A DNA stretch of 64,000 bases, from assembly GCF_007747215.1 (NCBI RefSeq), contig NZ_CP036273.1, forward strand, positions 1,054,001 through 1,118,000, read 5' to 3'. Within the stretch, counting starts at the first letter, position 1; each line of letters opens with the position of its first letter. Below the pieces are notes generated by a model, which worked only from the letters and a program-made list of their open reading frames with translations, had not been told where the DNA came from and did not search any database. The position numbers and the translations under genes were made by a program. Below are positions 45,801 through 53,177 of the stretch, in pieces. The stretch comes from Urbifossiella limnaea. GTDB lineage: Bacteria > Planctomycetota > Planctomycetia > Gemmatales > Gemmataceae.

Positions 45801-45948
45801 GTTCGACCGCGACCCGGCCGCCGCCCGCCGGTTGTTGGCGGTCGGCGAGAAGCCCGCTGACAGTGCGTTGTCACCGACCGACCTCGCCGCCGCCGCCTCG
45901 GTCGCCAACGCGCTGATGAGTCACGACGAGGCCGTGACGCGCCGATGA
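42838..45948 (+). CDS. PSCyt1-DUF1549-LamG-DUF1553 exported protein
   Basis: 1036 residues from ATG 42838 (GAGGTAGA upstream); a second ATG at 42874 immediately before the hydrophobic signal ([16 protein letters not shown]) is an alternative. PSCyt1 haem motif CFACH near residue 50 with [24 protein letters not shown]1549 with [42 protein letters not shown] and [11 protein letters not shown] near 335. A LamG/concanavalin-like insert occupies about 420-640 ([11 protein letters not shown]... [16 protein letters not shown]). The DUF1553 domain closes the protein ([31 protein letters not shown]). Pairs with the DUF1501 gene at 46376, but an inverted-repeat unit has entered between the two. Confidence 0.9.
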   Translation: MTEHTPHALRRSMRRSAALLLLLAIPTQGVAQPTPVDFGRDVLPILSDACFACHGPDPTARKSRLRLDDKDSPFARGVIVPGKAAESDLIARLTDPDPEHVMPPPSVKRPLTARQIDTLTRWVNQGAKWGTHWAFERPKAAAPPGGGQPIDAFIRARLDRDGLKPAPPADKERLLRRVTFDITGLPPTPGEMDSFLADAAPDAYEKVLDRLLASPRYGERMAAEWLDVARFADTHGYQMDRYRAVWPYRDWVIAAFNRNLRFDQFVTWQLAGDLLPTATREQRLATAFNRLHMQNEEGGVVEEEFRVAYVVDRVNTFGTAFLGLTFECCRCHDHKYDPISMRDFYSLFAFFQNIDESGQTSYFTAATPVPALLLTTDAQDKQHAALRATVAEKETALAALAEAPKADFAAWKRPAKLDVPGLVAAYSFDELTGNKLTNAADATKPGSAHEKPKLVAGRSGQAALLDGENGFTFPGVGGFSRDDPFSLSLFVKPADHAPRAVVAHQSRAPIDAGSRGWELLLENGRVAVGLHHMWPGNSLKVRTKTAVPVGAWTQVAVTYDGSGQARGVRVYLDGRPVEAEVVRDKLTRDILYGGGEPPLTIGYRFRDNGFKGGAVDEFRVYDRALTRAEVASGFGLAVSDEVMYEYYAATQHEPTRGATDALRAARKALTAFVTPIPEIMVMDELPEPKPAFLLSRGAYDARGDRVTADTPKVLPPFPAGAPRNRLGLARWLTDPDHPLLARVTVNRAWQMMFGRGLVETADNFGTQGSRPTHADLLDWLARDFVASGWDHKQLLRTIAMSATYRQSSRATPDLLARDPHNELLARGPAQRLSAEMLRDQALASGGLLVEKLGGPSVRPYQPAGLWEQLAMGRPRYDQGKGDDLYRRSLYTFWKRTVPPPAMMTLDAADRSNCSVKRQATSTPLQALVLLNDVQFVEAARHVGERMLREGGATPAERAAWGFRLLTGRRPTDAERAVLARMYAEQKAAFDRDPAAARRLLAVGEKPADSALSPTDLAAAASVANALMSHDEAVTRR

Positions 45949-45954
45949 AGCCGA

Positions 45955-46352
45955 TTTTTTGACAGGATGAACAGGACAGACAGGATGCAGCCAAGCCCAA
46001 AACTGAAACGCCTGTGCCGGCGGGTGCAGACGTGGACTCCCGGGATCGTAAACGACTCGAAGAGCTGAAGTTCTCGGCCGAGGTCATCGCAAAGACCGAG
46101 GCCGTGTTGTCCCTGTGGGGCGTAGACGAGCTGTTCGCGCGCTGCACCTACTGCAAGAAGATCTGCTTCAGCCCGTATCTTCCGAAGGGCAAACACATGC
46201 GGAAGAAACTGCCAGCAGATCTCTTCCTGAGGCGTGAATTGGTCGGCTTTCGAGACGAGTCAGGTGAAGTGATTTGCTGGCCGTGCGATGAATTCCAGTT
46301 CGAGTATGGTTGATTTTTGAATCCTGTCCGTCCTGTTCATCCTGTCAAAAAA
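45955..46352. repeat. 398-bp unit bounded by 32-bp inverted repeats
   Basis: The arms at 45955-45986 and 46321-46352 are inverted copies with a single mismatch, each ending outward in a run of six T (or A) and built of short AACAGGA / GACAGGAT units. Between them lies one 99-aa ORF. The unit interrupts the usual tight spacing of a DUF1549/1553 and DUF1501 pair. It could be a small non-autonomous mobile unit or two folded-back copies of a dispersed repeat; no transposase or clear target duplication is seen. Confidence 0.75.
46014..46313 (+). CDS. 99-aa cysteine-pair protein inside the inverted-repeat unit
   Basis: The frame opens at GTG 46014, but the GTG at 46032 is as likely; no good ribosome site is seen for either. 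It contains DRKRLEELKFSAEVIAKTEAVLSLWGVDELFARCTYCKKICFSPYLP, then a basic stretch and DESGEVICWPCDEFQFEYG. The two pairs CxxCxxxC and CxxC look like a zinc ribbon split by a 40-residue loop. Unknown family. It would be a nucleic-acid- or protein-binding mini-protein. Codon use is far less GC-biased than in neighbours, in line with foreign origin. Confidence 0.5.
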   Translation: MPAGADVDSRDRKRLEELKFSAEVIAKTEAVLSLWGVDELFARCTYCKKICFSPYLPKGKHMRKKLPADLFLRRELVGFRDESGEVICWPCDEFQFEYG

Positions 46353-46375
46353 TGCCTTGATTCCTTGGAGCTGCC

Positions 46376-47812
46376 GTGTTCTGCCGCAACGTCGATGTCG
46401 CCGTGAACCGCCGGGCGCTGTTCGCCCGGTTCGGGCTGGGCCTCGCCGGCGCCGCGCTCACGGATCTGCTCCGCGCCGACGCGCAGGAGCGGAACCCGTT
46501 CGCCGGCGTCCTCGACCGCCCGCACCACGCCCCGAAAGCGAAGCGGATCATCTCGCTGTTCATGGCCGGCGGGCCGAGCCAGCTCGACCTGTTCGACCAC
46601 AAGCCGCTCCTCAACCGGCGCAACGGCGAAGACCTGCCCGACGCCGTGCGGATGGGCCAGCGCGTCACCGGCATGACGGCGAACCAGGCGACGCTGCCGA
46701 TGGCCGGCTCCGTCTTCAAGTTCGACCGCCACGGCCAGAGCCGCGCTACCGTCAGCGAGTTGCTGCCGTGGACCGCCCGCGTCGCCGACGACCTGTGCTT
46801 CGTGAAGTCGGTCCACACCGAGCACATCAACCACGACCCGGCCATCACCTTCTGCCAGACCGGCCACCACCTCGCCGGCCGCCCGAGCATGGGCAGCTGG
46901 CTCAGCTACGGCCTCGGCGGGGCGAACCGCAACCTGCCCGCGTTCCTGGTGCTCGTGTCGAAGGACCGCATCGATCAGCCGCTGTACGCCCGCCTGTGGG
47001 GCAACGGCTTCCTGCCGAGCGCCCACCAGGGGGTGCAGTTCCGCGCCGGCGGCGCGCCCGTGCTGTACCTCGACAACCCGCCCGGCCTCACCGCCGATGC
47101 CCGCCGGCAGGCGTTGAACGGCCTCGCCGAGCTGCACCGCCTCCAGGCCGCCGACCTGGGCGACCCCGAGGTCAACGCCCGCACCGCCCAGTACGAGATG
47201 GCGTTCCGGATGCAGACGAGCGTGCCCGAGGTCGCCGACGTAACGCGCGAAACCGCCGAGACGCTGGACCTGTACGGCCCCGAGGTGAAGACGCCGGGCA
47301 CGTTCGCGGCGAACTGCCTGCTCGCCCGCCGTCTCGCCGAACGCGACGTGCGGTTCGTGCAGCTGTACCACCCCGGGTGGGACCACCACGGCGGCTTGCC
47401 CGCCGGTATCCGCCGCCAGTCCGCCGACGTGGACCGGGCGTGCTACGGGCTGCTCACCGACCTGAAGCGGCGCGGCATGTTGAACGACACGCTGGTGGTG
47501 TGGGGCGGCGAGTTCGGGCGGACGAACTACAGCCAGGGCAAGCTGACGGCGACCGACTACGGCCGCGACCACCACCCGCGCTGCTTCACCGTCTGGCTCG
47601 CCGGCGCCGGGGTGAAGGCCGGCACGACGTTCGGGGCGACCGACGACTTCGGGTACAACGTGGCCGAGCACCCGGTCAGCGTCCACGACCTGCAGGCGAC
47701 GGTGTTCCACCTGCTCGGCATCGACCACGAGCGGCTGACGTTCCGCCACCAGGGCCGCTACTACCGGTTGACGGACGTCCACGGCGAGGTCGTGAAGCCG
47801 ATCCTGAGTTGA
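46376..47812 (+). CDS. DUF1501 family exported protein
   Basis: 478 residues from GTG 46376 with GGAG 5 bases upstream. A Tat-like start lies slightly inside: NRRALFARFGLGLAGAALTDLL. Family motifs: RIISLFMAGGPSQLDLFDHKP, HTEHINHDPAITFCQTGHHLAGRPSMGSWLSYGLG, WDHHGGLPAGIRRQSADVD, VVWGGEFGRTNYSQ, GRDHHPRCFTVWLAGAGVKAG and DLQATVFHLLGID. Presumed partner of the upstream PSCyt1-DUF1549-DUF1553 protein. Intact. Confidence 0.9.
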   Translation: MFCRNVDVAVNRRALFARFGLGLAGAALTDLLRADAQERNPFAGVLDRPHHAPKAKRIISLFMAGGPSQLDLFDHKPLLNRRNGEDLPDAVRMGQRVTGMTANQATLPMAGSVFKFDRHGQSRATVSELLPWTARVADDLCFVKSVHTEHINHDPAITFCQTGHHLAGRPSMGSWLSYGLGGANRNLPAFLVLVSKDRIDQPLYARLWGNGFLPSAHQGVQFRAGGAPVLYLDNPPGLTADARRQALNGLAELHRLQAADLGDPEVNARTAQYEMAFRMQTSVPEVADVTRETAETLDLYGPEVKTPGTFAANCLLARRLAERDVRFVQLYHPGWDHHGGLPAGIRRQSADVDRACYGLLTDLKRRGMLNDTLVVWGGEFGRTNYSQGKLTATDYGRDHHPRCFTVWLAGAGVKAGTTFGATDDFGYNVAEHPVSVHDLQATVFHLLGIDHERLTFRHQGRYYRLTDVHGEVVKPILS

Positions 47813-47828
47813 CCCCGGGGGCCGCGTC

Positions 47829-48281
47829 ATGCCGGCCGACCGCGGAAAGCGGCACGCCGCCGCGCACCTCGCCGCGATCCTGACGGTCGTCGCCGTGCTG
47901 GTCGCGCACGCCGTCCCGCTCGCCCCGCGGCCCGGCAACGTGCGGCACCTCGTCGCCGCCTACCTCGCCGACGAGGACGCGGCCCGGGAGGCGTACCGCG
48001 ACGTTCGGTTCACCGCGTCCGGAACGGTGAACTGGTCGCACCGGACCATCGACATCATGTCGCGGCTGTTCAACGACGACGAGGCCGAGCGATCGCCAGA
48101 CCTCGAACGGGCGGCGCGGGAAGCAACCGTCTACACCACGCTCCCCGGCGGGCACCAGGTACTGGCCGACTTCGACCCGGACCGCCAGGCCGAGGCACTC
48201 GCCATCCGGCCCGGCGACCGCGTGACCGTGACCGGCCGGCACACCGGGAGCTGGTTCGGGGGGGGCGGTCTTCCGCGGTAA
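47829..48281 (+). pseudogene. Membrane-anchored OB-fold-like protein, frameshifted near the 3' end
   Basis: The frame gives 150 residues: a membrane segment (HLAAILTVVAVLVAHAVPLA) and a segment RPGDRVTVTGRHTGSWFG that looks like a tRNA_anti-like OB fold. At a run of eight G (48257-48264) the frame goes into LPR and stop. With one G fewer it would continue GAVFRGKFVYLTLVACEIVRLVV, the natural completion of the OB fold, to a stop near 48394. So either a real frameshift or a sequencing error in the homopolymer. Follows the DUF1501 gene by 16 bases. Confidence 0.55.
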
Positions 48282-48368
48282 GTTCGTGTACCTCACGCTC
48301 GTCGCGTGCGAGATCGTCCGCCTAGTCGTGACCCATCATCTCACGGCGGTCTCGGGCGGAGGAATGCC

Positions 48369-48599
48369 TCAGGCAACCGCGCCAGGCACCCCGTAGAGGT
48401 TGCCGTCGCTGTCCGCGAGTGACTTGTCGTCGGCCAAGTCGAACACGTCGAACTCTTCGTGAAGATCCAACTCGGGGAGCCACTGGGAAGCCCTGGGGTC
48501 CGCTCCGTGATGCTTCGGGGTGGACTGATAGCCGAGTTGGGTGCGGGAGGTCACCTCTTCGTGGACGTAGATCTCTGTCAGGATGGGCATGCCGTTCAT
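48369..48599 (-). CDS. 76-aa acidic hypothetical protein
   Basis: Reads NGMPILTEIYVHEEVTSRTQLGYQS, WLPELDLHEEFDVFDLADDKSLADSDGNLYGVPGAVA. GGGG is near the ATG at 48599, a weak ribosome site. It is acidic, soluble and of unknown family. The opposite strand also has an open frame, but with a less protein-like composition. Low certainty. Confidence 0.4.
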   Translation of the reverse strand: MNGMPILTEIYVHEEVTSRTQLGYQSTPKHHGADPRASQWLPELDLHEEFDVFDLADDKSLADSDGNLYGVPGAVA

Positions 48600-48809
48600 C
48601 CCCGCAGGGGCGTCGAGGTGACGGGCATTCTACCAGAAACCGGGGCACCCGCCGGTGGTACGGAATCGGCCATTCCGGTACAGAATCCCTAACACTCGGT
48701 ACACAATCGCGCTAAAATACACCACGTCACGGCCTCGGAGGCGAGGTCCGCACCGCTGGAAAATACGGCATTTCCTAGGAGTTTGTGGGTTACGCAGCCG
48801 GGAGACTTC

Positions 48810-48856
48810 CCGACTGAAAATCGCTAGGTCCCCAGTTCAACCCTGGGACTGCCCAC
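48810..48856 (+). other. tRNA 3'-half-like sequence, candidate attachment site
   Basis: The sequence has a canonical seven-base anticodon loop CTGAAAA (GAA anticodon), a five-base variable loop and a perfect T arm, CCCAG-TTCAACC-CTGGG at 48831-48847, then ACTGCCCA as a possible acceptor strand. The bases upstream do not form matching D and acceptor strands, and the anticodon stem pairs only next to the loop. This is the picture expected when an integrase has crossed over in a tRNA gene and left only its 3' half. A tyrosine integrase gene starts 118 bases downstream. A CCA end is not encoded. The bases 48600-48809 show no gene. Confidence 0.35.
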
Positions 48857-48932
48857 TGTCGGTAAAGCACCTCGGCTGAAGCACTTACGCTTACCCCGGG
48901 ACGGTCCCGGGCGCGGCCGGAAGCCCTTGGTT

Positions 48933-48952
48933 TCGTGGTAGTACTACCACGA
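48933..48952. promoter_or_regulatory. Perfect 20-bp palindrome before the integrase gene
   Basis: TCGTGGTAGT followed by its exact inverse, ACTACCACGA, 22 bases upstream of the integrase start codon. A second imperfect hairpin, CCCGGGAC / GTCCCGGG, lies just before at 48896-48912. Position and symmetry suit an operator for a repressor or an integrase/excisionase arm site. No regulator gene is next to it. Confidence 0.5.
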
Positions 48953-48974
48953 TTCCCTTCCGGAGCCGCGACAC

Positions 48975-50216
48975 ATGGCCCGTGGCAAGCAGACCGTCCC
49001 CTCGTACCTCCTCCACAAACCGACCGGTCAGGCCCGCGTCCGCATCAACGGCCGCGACGTTTACCTCGGCGTCTACGACTCGCCCGAGAGCCGGGCCGAG
49101 TACGCCCGCGTCGTCGCCGAACTGGCCGTCCACCCGACGCCCGCGGACCCCACGCCCCTCACGCCGGGCCGTCACCAGGTGAGCGTCAACGAGTTGCTCC
49201 TCGGGTTCTGGGCCTACGCCGACCGCCACTACCGCCGGGCGGACGGCACCCCGACGAACGAGCTCCCCCAGTTCCGCCAGACGTTCCGCCTCGTCCGCGA
49301 GTTGTACGGCCACACCCCGGCCCGGGAGTTCGGCCCGCTCGCGCTGAAGGCGGTCCGGCAGAAGATGATCGACACGGGGTGGAACCGGAAGCTCGTCAAC
49401 CAGCGGGTCGGCCGCGTCCGCCGGGCGTTCCGGTGGGCCGTCGAGAACGAACTCGTCCCGGTCGCCGTCCACCAGGCGCTCAAGACCGTGTCCGGGCTCC
49501 AGGCGGGACGGACGGACGCGCGGGAGCCCGACCCCGTCCTCCCCGTGGACGACGAGGCCGTCCGGGCGACGCTGCCGTTCCTGGGGCAGGTGGTGCGGGG
49601 GATGGTCGAGGTGCAGTTGTTGACCGGGATGCGGCCGGGCGAGGTGTGCCAGCTCCGGCCGTGCGACATCGACACGGCCACGGACGTGTGGGTGTTCCGC
49701 CCCCGGCAGTTCAAGACCCGGCACCGGGGCAAGGCCCGCGCCGTGGCCATCGGGCCGCGGGCGCGGGCGGTCCTGGAGGCCCTGACGCCGGCCGAGCCGA
49801 CGGCGCACTACTTCGACCCGCGGCGGACGGTCGCGGAGTTCCGCGCGGCGCGGTCGGCCGGCCGCAAAACCCCGCGGTACGCCTCGCACATGGCGCGGAA
49901 CACAGCCGTGAGGGTGGCGACTCCGAAGCGAGAGCCGGCGGACCGGTACACGGTCAGCAGCTACGGGCACGCGGTCGCCCGCGCGGTCGAGCGGGCGAAC
50001 CGGCGGCGGGAGCGGCTGGCCGGGGCGGGGAACTTCGATGCGGTGCCGCACTGGCACCCGAACCAACTCCGGCACGCCCACGGGACCGCGGTCCGCCACC
50101 GCTTCGGGTTGGAGGCGGCCCAGGTCGCCCTCGGCCACGAGCGGGCGGACGTGACCCAGGTGTACGCCGAGCGGAACCTGACCCTGGCGGTGAGGGTAGC
50201 GGCCGAGATCGGGTAG
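48975..50216 (+). CDS. Tyrosine recombinase / phage-type integrase
   Basis: 413 residues. N-terminal AP2-like arm-binding part (QARVRINGRDVYLGVYDSPESR), a core-binding helical domain (residues about 60-170), then the catalytic domain with LLTGMRPGEVCQL (Arg I near 217), a lysine in RQFKTRHRGK, HPNQLRHAHGT (H-x-x-R) near 360, LGHERADVTQ and the nucleophile in VYAERN near 396. All catalytic residues appear present. This lineage is common in Gemmata genomes beside tRNA-like sequences. It is likely the integrase of a small integrated element whose other end is unclear. Confidence 0.9.
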   Translation: MARGKQTVPSYLLHKPTGQARVRINGRDVYLGVYDSPESRAEYARVVAELAVHPTPADPTPLTPGRHQVSVNELLLGFWAYADRHYRRADGTPTNELPQFRQTFRLVRELYGHTPAREFGPLALKAVRQKMIDTGWNRKLVNQRVGRVRRAFRWAVENELVPVAVHQALKTVSGLQAGRTDAREPDPVLPVDDEAVRATLPFLGQVVRGMVEVQLLTGMRPGEVCQLRPCDIDTATDVWVFRPRQFKTRHRGKARAVAIGPRARAVLEALTPAEPTAHYFDPRRTVAEFRAARSAGRKTPRYASHMARNTAVRVATPKREPADRYTVSSYGHAVARAVERANRRRERLAGAGNFDAVPHWHPNQLRHAHGTAVRHRFGLEAAQVALGHERADVTQVYAERNLTLAVRVAAEIG

Positions 50217-50250
50217 TAGGTCAACGGACGAACTGCGGTGAGGGTCGGTC

Positions 50251-50303
50251 GAGCTGTAGGCGCCATCAAGGCGCCGCCTTATTGGAGCCTTGATGGCCAG
50301 CTC
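50251..50303 (+). terminator. Hairpin after the integrase gene
   Basis: GCCATCAAGGC at 50262-50272 pairs perfectly with GCCTTGATGGC at 50287-50297 around a 14-base loop, and the outer GAGCTG / CAGCTC (50251-50256, 50298-50303) extends the stem after a small bulge. It begins 34 bases after the integrase stop. No T-run follows, so it may be a weak terminator or an element end. Confidence 0.5.
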
Positions 50304-50971
50304 TTCCACCCTACCCTGTACTGAATCGGGCCGATGGCAGATTGACCTCTACAGTGGACCCCATTGTCTAGACCAAAAAGTGGCGATCCTTCGCTACTGT
50401 TTCGTCAGGCCGTCTTGGCCCCGACGCCGTACACCTCGGCCGGGGTGCGGTAGTCCAGGGACTGGTGCCGCCGCTCGGTGTTGTAGAACCCGAAGTACGC
50501 CCGCAGCCCGCCCTCCAACTCCGGCACCCGCTCGTACCCCTTCAGGTACACGTCCTCGTACTTCACGCTCCGCCACAGCCGCTCGACGAGCACGTTGTCC
50601 AGGCACCGCCCCCGACCGTCCATGCTCACCGCCACCCCGGCCCGCTCCAGCCGCCCGGTCCACGCACCGGCCGTGAACTGCACCCCCTGGTCCGTGTTGA
50701 ACACCTCCGGTCTGCCCCGGCCCAACGCCTCCTCCAGCATCTCCTGGCAGAACGCCCCGTCGAGCGTGTTGGACAGCCGCCAGGCGACCACGTACCGGCT
50801 GAACCAGTCGATCGTCGCCGCCAGGTACATGAACCCACCCGGCAGCGGCACGTAGGTGATGTCGGCACTCCACACCTGGTTGACCCGCTCGACCGCCACG
50901 CCCCTCAGCAGGTACGGGTAGACCTTGTGCCCACGGCCTGCCAGCGACAGTTTCGGCTTGGGGTAGATGGC

Positions 50972-52470
50972 CCAGGCCATTCACGGTGTGAGACTCACGG
51001 ATTCCGGCTGACTTTCGCCTGACGGGTCTTCTTCCCCTCGTCGAGCAACCGGGCCGTGGAAACATGTGGGCTCTTGTCCTTGATCCGTCGGGTCGCCGTC
51101 CTCGTCGGCTTCCGGGGCGGCGCTTTCTTGATCCTCCCAAGGTCGACCTTGCCCGCCCACTCGCGGAGGTGGCCGGCCAACTCCGGGCTGGGCATCGGAC
51201 CGAACGCCTCCCATTCCGACGCGGGCAGGGCGATCATCATCCCCGCGTACACCATCGCCCACTCCAGCGCCAGGTAATACCCCGACACCTCCTCCTGCAC
51301 CTTCTTCTCACCATGCACCGCCCGCAGGGCCGCCTTCAGTACGGCCAGCACGTTGTACGCGGCCACCGCCACGCAGAACCCGAACAGCGCGGCCCTGGGG
51401 TACCCCAGGGTGTTCACCTCACAGTTCAAGGCGACTGTCAACTCGTGGAAGGCCCCCTCGATCTTCCACCGCTTGAGGTAGATCTCGGCCACCTTCTTGG
51501 CCGGCACCTTCGCCGGCAGGTTGGTCAGGATCTCCACCTCCGCGTCCCCGTCCGCGGTCGGCGCCCGCAGCCGCACCCGCACCTGCCGCAGGCGCACCAA
51601 CCGCGCCCCACCCCAGCAGACCCAGACCCGCCGCTCGCCCACCCAGCCCCGGTCCGTCGCGACCTCGGCCCCGTACCCGGCTTCGGCCTCGACGCTCAGG
51701 TTCCCGTGGCGTCGGATGACGACGTAGGCCCGCCGGGCGGCCACCTCACACAGGAACTCCGCCGTGCAGAAGTTGCGGTCCGCGACCCACACGTCCCGCT
51801 CCCGCACCAGCGGCACAATCTGGTCGATCAGCGCCCGCTCCTGGGTGTGGGCGTCCTCGCACGGGACGATGTCGGTGACCAGCATCAGGGCCGGGTCGAG
51901 CACGACCAAACTCTGCCCGGGCAAGGGGCCGGCGGTGTGCCCCCGGGTGACGCCCAGCCGCCGCTGGGTGGCGGCCAGGTGGTTGCCGTCGAGGACCCGC
52001 ACCCGGTAGCCCGGCAGCAGGCTCTTGCACCCCCCGCCCAGCGCGGTGATCAGCCCCTCGCACCGGCCCGACACGTGCGCGACCAGCCCCGCGGACACGC
52101 CCGTCTCGATGTTCCGGAGCTTGTCGTAGACGCACTTGAGGGTGACCGGGACGCGGTCCCGCAGGTGCCGGTAGGCGGCCTGGACGTGGAGGGCCTTGCC
52201 GCCGACCACCAGGGTCATCAGATCGACCGTCGTGGAGAACAGCAACTCCCGGGTGTACCCGCGCTCGGCGGTCCGGTCGAACAGCGCGTCGAGGGCCGAG
52301 GCCGAGAGGGCGTGCTCGATGGTCGCCCGGGACATCACGCTGAGCGGGCTCTCCTCTAGGAACCGCTCGAAGACCCCACCGAACAGCATGGGCGCGCCCT
52401 CTCCCTGGCTTGGCCAAGTCCCTGCCAGCGGACGGCTTACGACCGGGATGCGTCACCGTGAATGGCCTGG
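50972..52470 (-). mobile_element. IS4-type element nested in IS3 orfB
   Basis: 1499 bp with perfect 17-bp inverted repeats CCAGGCCATTCACGGTG (50972-50988 and 52454-52470) and a 9-bp direct repeat GTAGATGGC on each side (50963-50971 and 52471-52479). Carries one transposase gene in the same direction as the host element. It is younger than the IS3 insertion. Confidence 0.93.
50995..52389 (-). CDS. IS4-type DDE transposase
   Basis: 464 residues. N-terminal helical part (RATIEHALSASALDALFDRTAERGYTRELLFSTTVDLM). Catalytic core with VRVLDGNHLAAT (first D, about residue 133), VWVADRNFCTAEFLCEVA (second D, about 200) and YLKRWKIEGAFHEL (glutamate, the Y-x2-R-x3-E signature of IS4). Length is usual. 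The frame is intact, so the element is probably active. Confidence 0.9.
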   Translation of the reverse strand: MLFGGVFERFLEESPLSVMSRATIEHALSASALDALFDRTAERGYTRELLFSTTVDLMTLVVGGKALHVQAAYRHLRDRVPVTLKCVYDKLRNIETGVSAGLVAHVSGRCEGLITALGGGCKSLLPGYRVRVLDGNHLAATQRRLGVTRGHTAGPLPGQSLVVLDPALMLVTDIVPCEDAHTQERALIDQIVPLVRERDVWVADRNFCTAEFLCEVAARRAYVVIRRHGNLSVEAEAGYGAEVATDRGWVGERRVWVCWGGARLVRLRQVRVRLRAPTADGDAEVEILTNLPAKVPAKKVAEIYLKRWKIEGAFHELTVALNCEVNTLGYPRAALFGFCVAVAAYNVLAVLKAALRAVHGEKKVQEEVSGYYLALEWAMVYAGMMIALPASEWEAFGPMPSPELAGHLREWAGKVDLGRIKKAPPRKPTRTATRRIKDKSPHVSTARLLDEGKKTRQAKVSRNP

Positions 52471-52744
52471 GTAGATGGCCTCCAGCCCCATCACCCGCAT
52501 CAGCCGCCGCACCCGCTTGCGGTTCACCTCGTGGCCCCGGCCGATGAGCCACTGCGTGATCTTTCGGCTCCCGAAGAACGGGTGGGCCGTGTACTCCTGG
52601 TCGATGAGCCGCATCAACTCCAGGTTCTCGGGCGTCTCCGGGGTCGGCTCGTAGTACCGGGTCGAGCGGTTCAGACCGACCAACTCGCACTGCCGGCGGA
52701 TGCTCAGCTCGGGGTGATCCTCGTCGATCAACGCCCGCCGGGCG

Positions 52745-53032
52745 TCAGCCGAGGGGGGCAGATTTTTTTTTCACCCAGTCGAGTTCGACCTTGAGTCGCC
52801 CGATCTGCTCGAACAGCTCGGCCGTCTTGTCCTCCGGGGGTCCGGTGGTCTTGGCTCCCGAGGCGAACACGGCCTCGACCCCGGCCAGGAGTTGCTTCTT
52901 CCACCCGTGGATCAACGTCGGGTGGACGCCGTAGTGGGACGCCAGTTCGTTGATGGTCTTGTCACCCTTGACCGCCGCCAGGGCGACCTGAGCCTTGAAC
53001 GCCGCCGAGTGGCTCTTCCGCTTGCCCGCCAT
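52745..53032 (-). CDS. IS3-family orfA helix-turn-helix protein
   Basis: 95 residues: GKRKSHSAAFKAQVALAAVKGDKTINELASHYGVHPTLIHGWKKQLL is the typical orfA helix-turn-helix, followed by a leucine-zipper-like helix (KTAELFEQIGRLKVELDWVKKK). It binds the IS ends. It ends shortly after a run of nine A where the frame may change into orfB. As orfB is disrupted, no working fusion transposase can be made. Confidence 0.9.
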   Translation of the reverse strand: MAGKRKSHSAAFKAQVALAAVKGDKTINELASHYGVHPTLIHGWKKQLLAGVEAVFASGAKTTGPPEDKTAELFEQIGRLKVELDWVKKKSAPLG

Positions 53033-53113
53033 CGGTTCCCCTTTCCTGGCTCGCCGGTGTAGCTTAACCGGCGGTCCAGTTTTCGGGGTCCACTATAGTA
53101 GTGAGCAGGATTC

Positions 53114-53163
53114 CGCCGCTTGCGGCGTTGCAGCGCTGCAGCGCTGCAGCGCCGCAAGCGGCG
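53114..53163. repeat. Perfect 14-bp inverted repeat with GCAGC-rich loop
   Basis: CGCCGCTTGCGGCG at 53114-53127 pairs with CGCCGCAAGCGGCG at 53150-53163; the 22-base loop is itself built from GCAGCGCT units and self-complementary, so the whole 50 bases can fold as one long near-palindrome. It lies just downstream of the DUF1501 gene's stop (53178) on the minus strand, a terminator position, but no U-tract is present. Confidence 0.55.
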
Positions 53164-53177
53164 ATGCCCCGAGCCCC

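Larger units (their letters stand above)
50405..52770 (-). pseudogene. IS3 orfB integrase-like transposase, interrupted by an IS
   Basis: The N-terminal part (52770 to 52480) reads RALIDEDHPELSIRRQCELVGLNRSTRYYEP and FFGSRKITQWLIGRG. The C-terminal part (50971 to 50405) has the rve core: VNQVWSADITYVPLPGGFMYLAATIDWFSRYVVAW, FNTDQGVQFT and the glutamate region DNVLVERLWRSVKYEDVY. If the IS4-type insert and one 9-base repeat are removed the frame is continuous through GLEAIYPKPKLS, the normal sequence. The orfB frame has no start codon near 52770 and depends on a frame change from orfA at the A9 run (52763-52771). Confidence 0.88.
50354..53094 (-). mobile_element. IS3-family element containing a nested IS4-type element
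   Basis: Ends AGTGGACCCC at 50354 and GGGGTCCACT at 53085-53094 are inverted; inner repeats are weak. It holds orfA (52745-53032) and orfB, the latter split by another IS (50972-52470). Without the insert it is about 1.24 kb, usual for IS3. No clear direct repeat flanks it. Because orfB is broken this copy cannot move itself. Confidence 0.85.

Noticed and set aside
48785-48856. A complete 72-base tRNA gene
   Set aside because: The T arm and anticodon loop are good, but the acceptor stem pairs at only about five positions, the anticodon stem at two or three and no D arm forms; only a 3'-half-like remnant is claimed.
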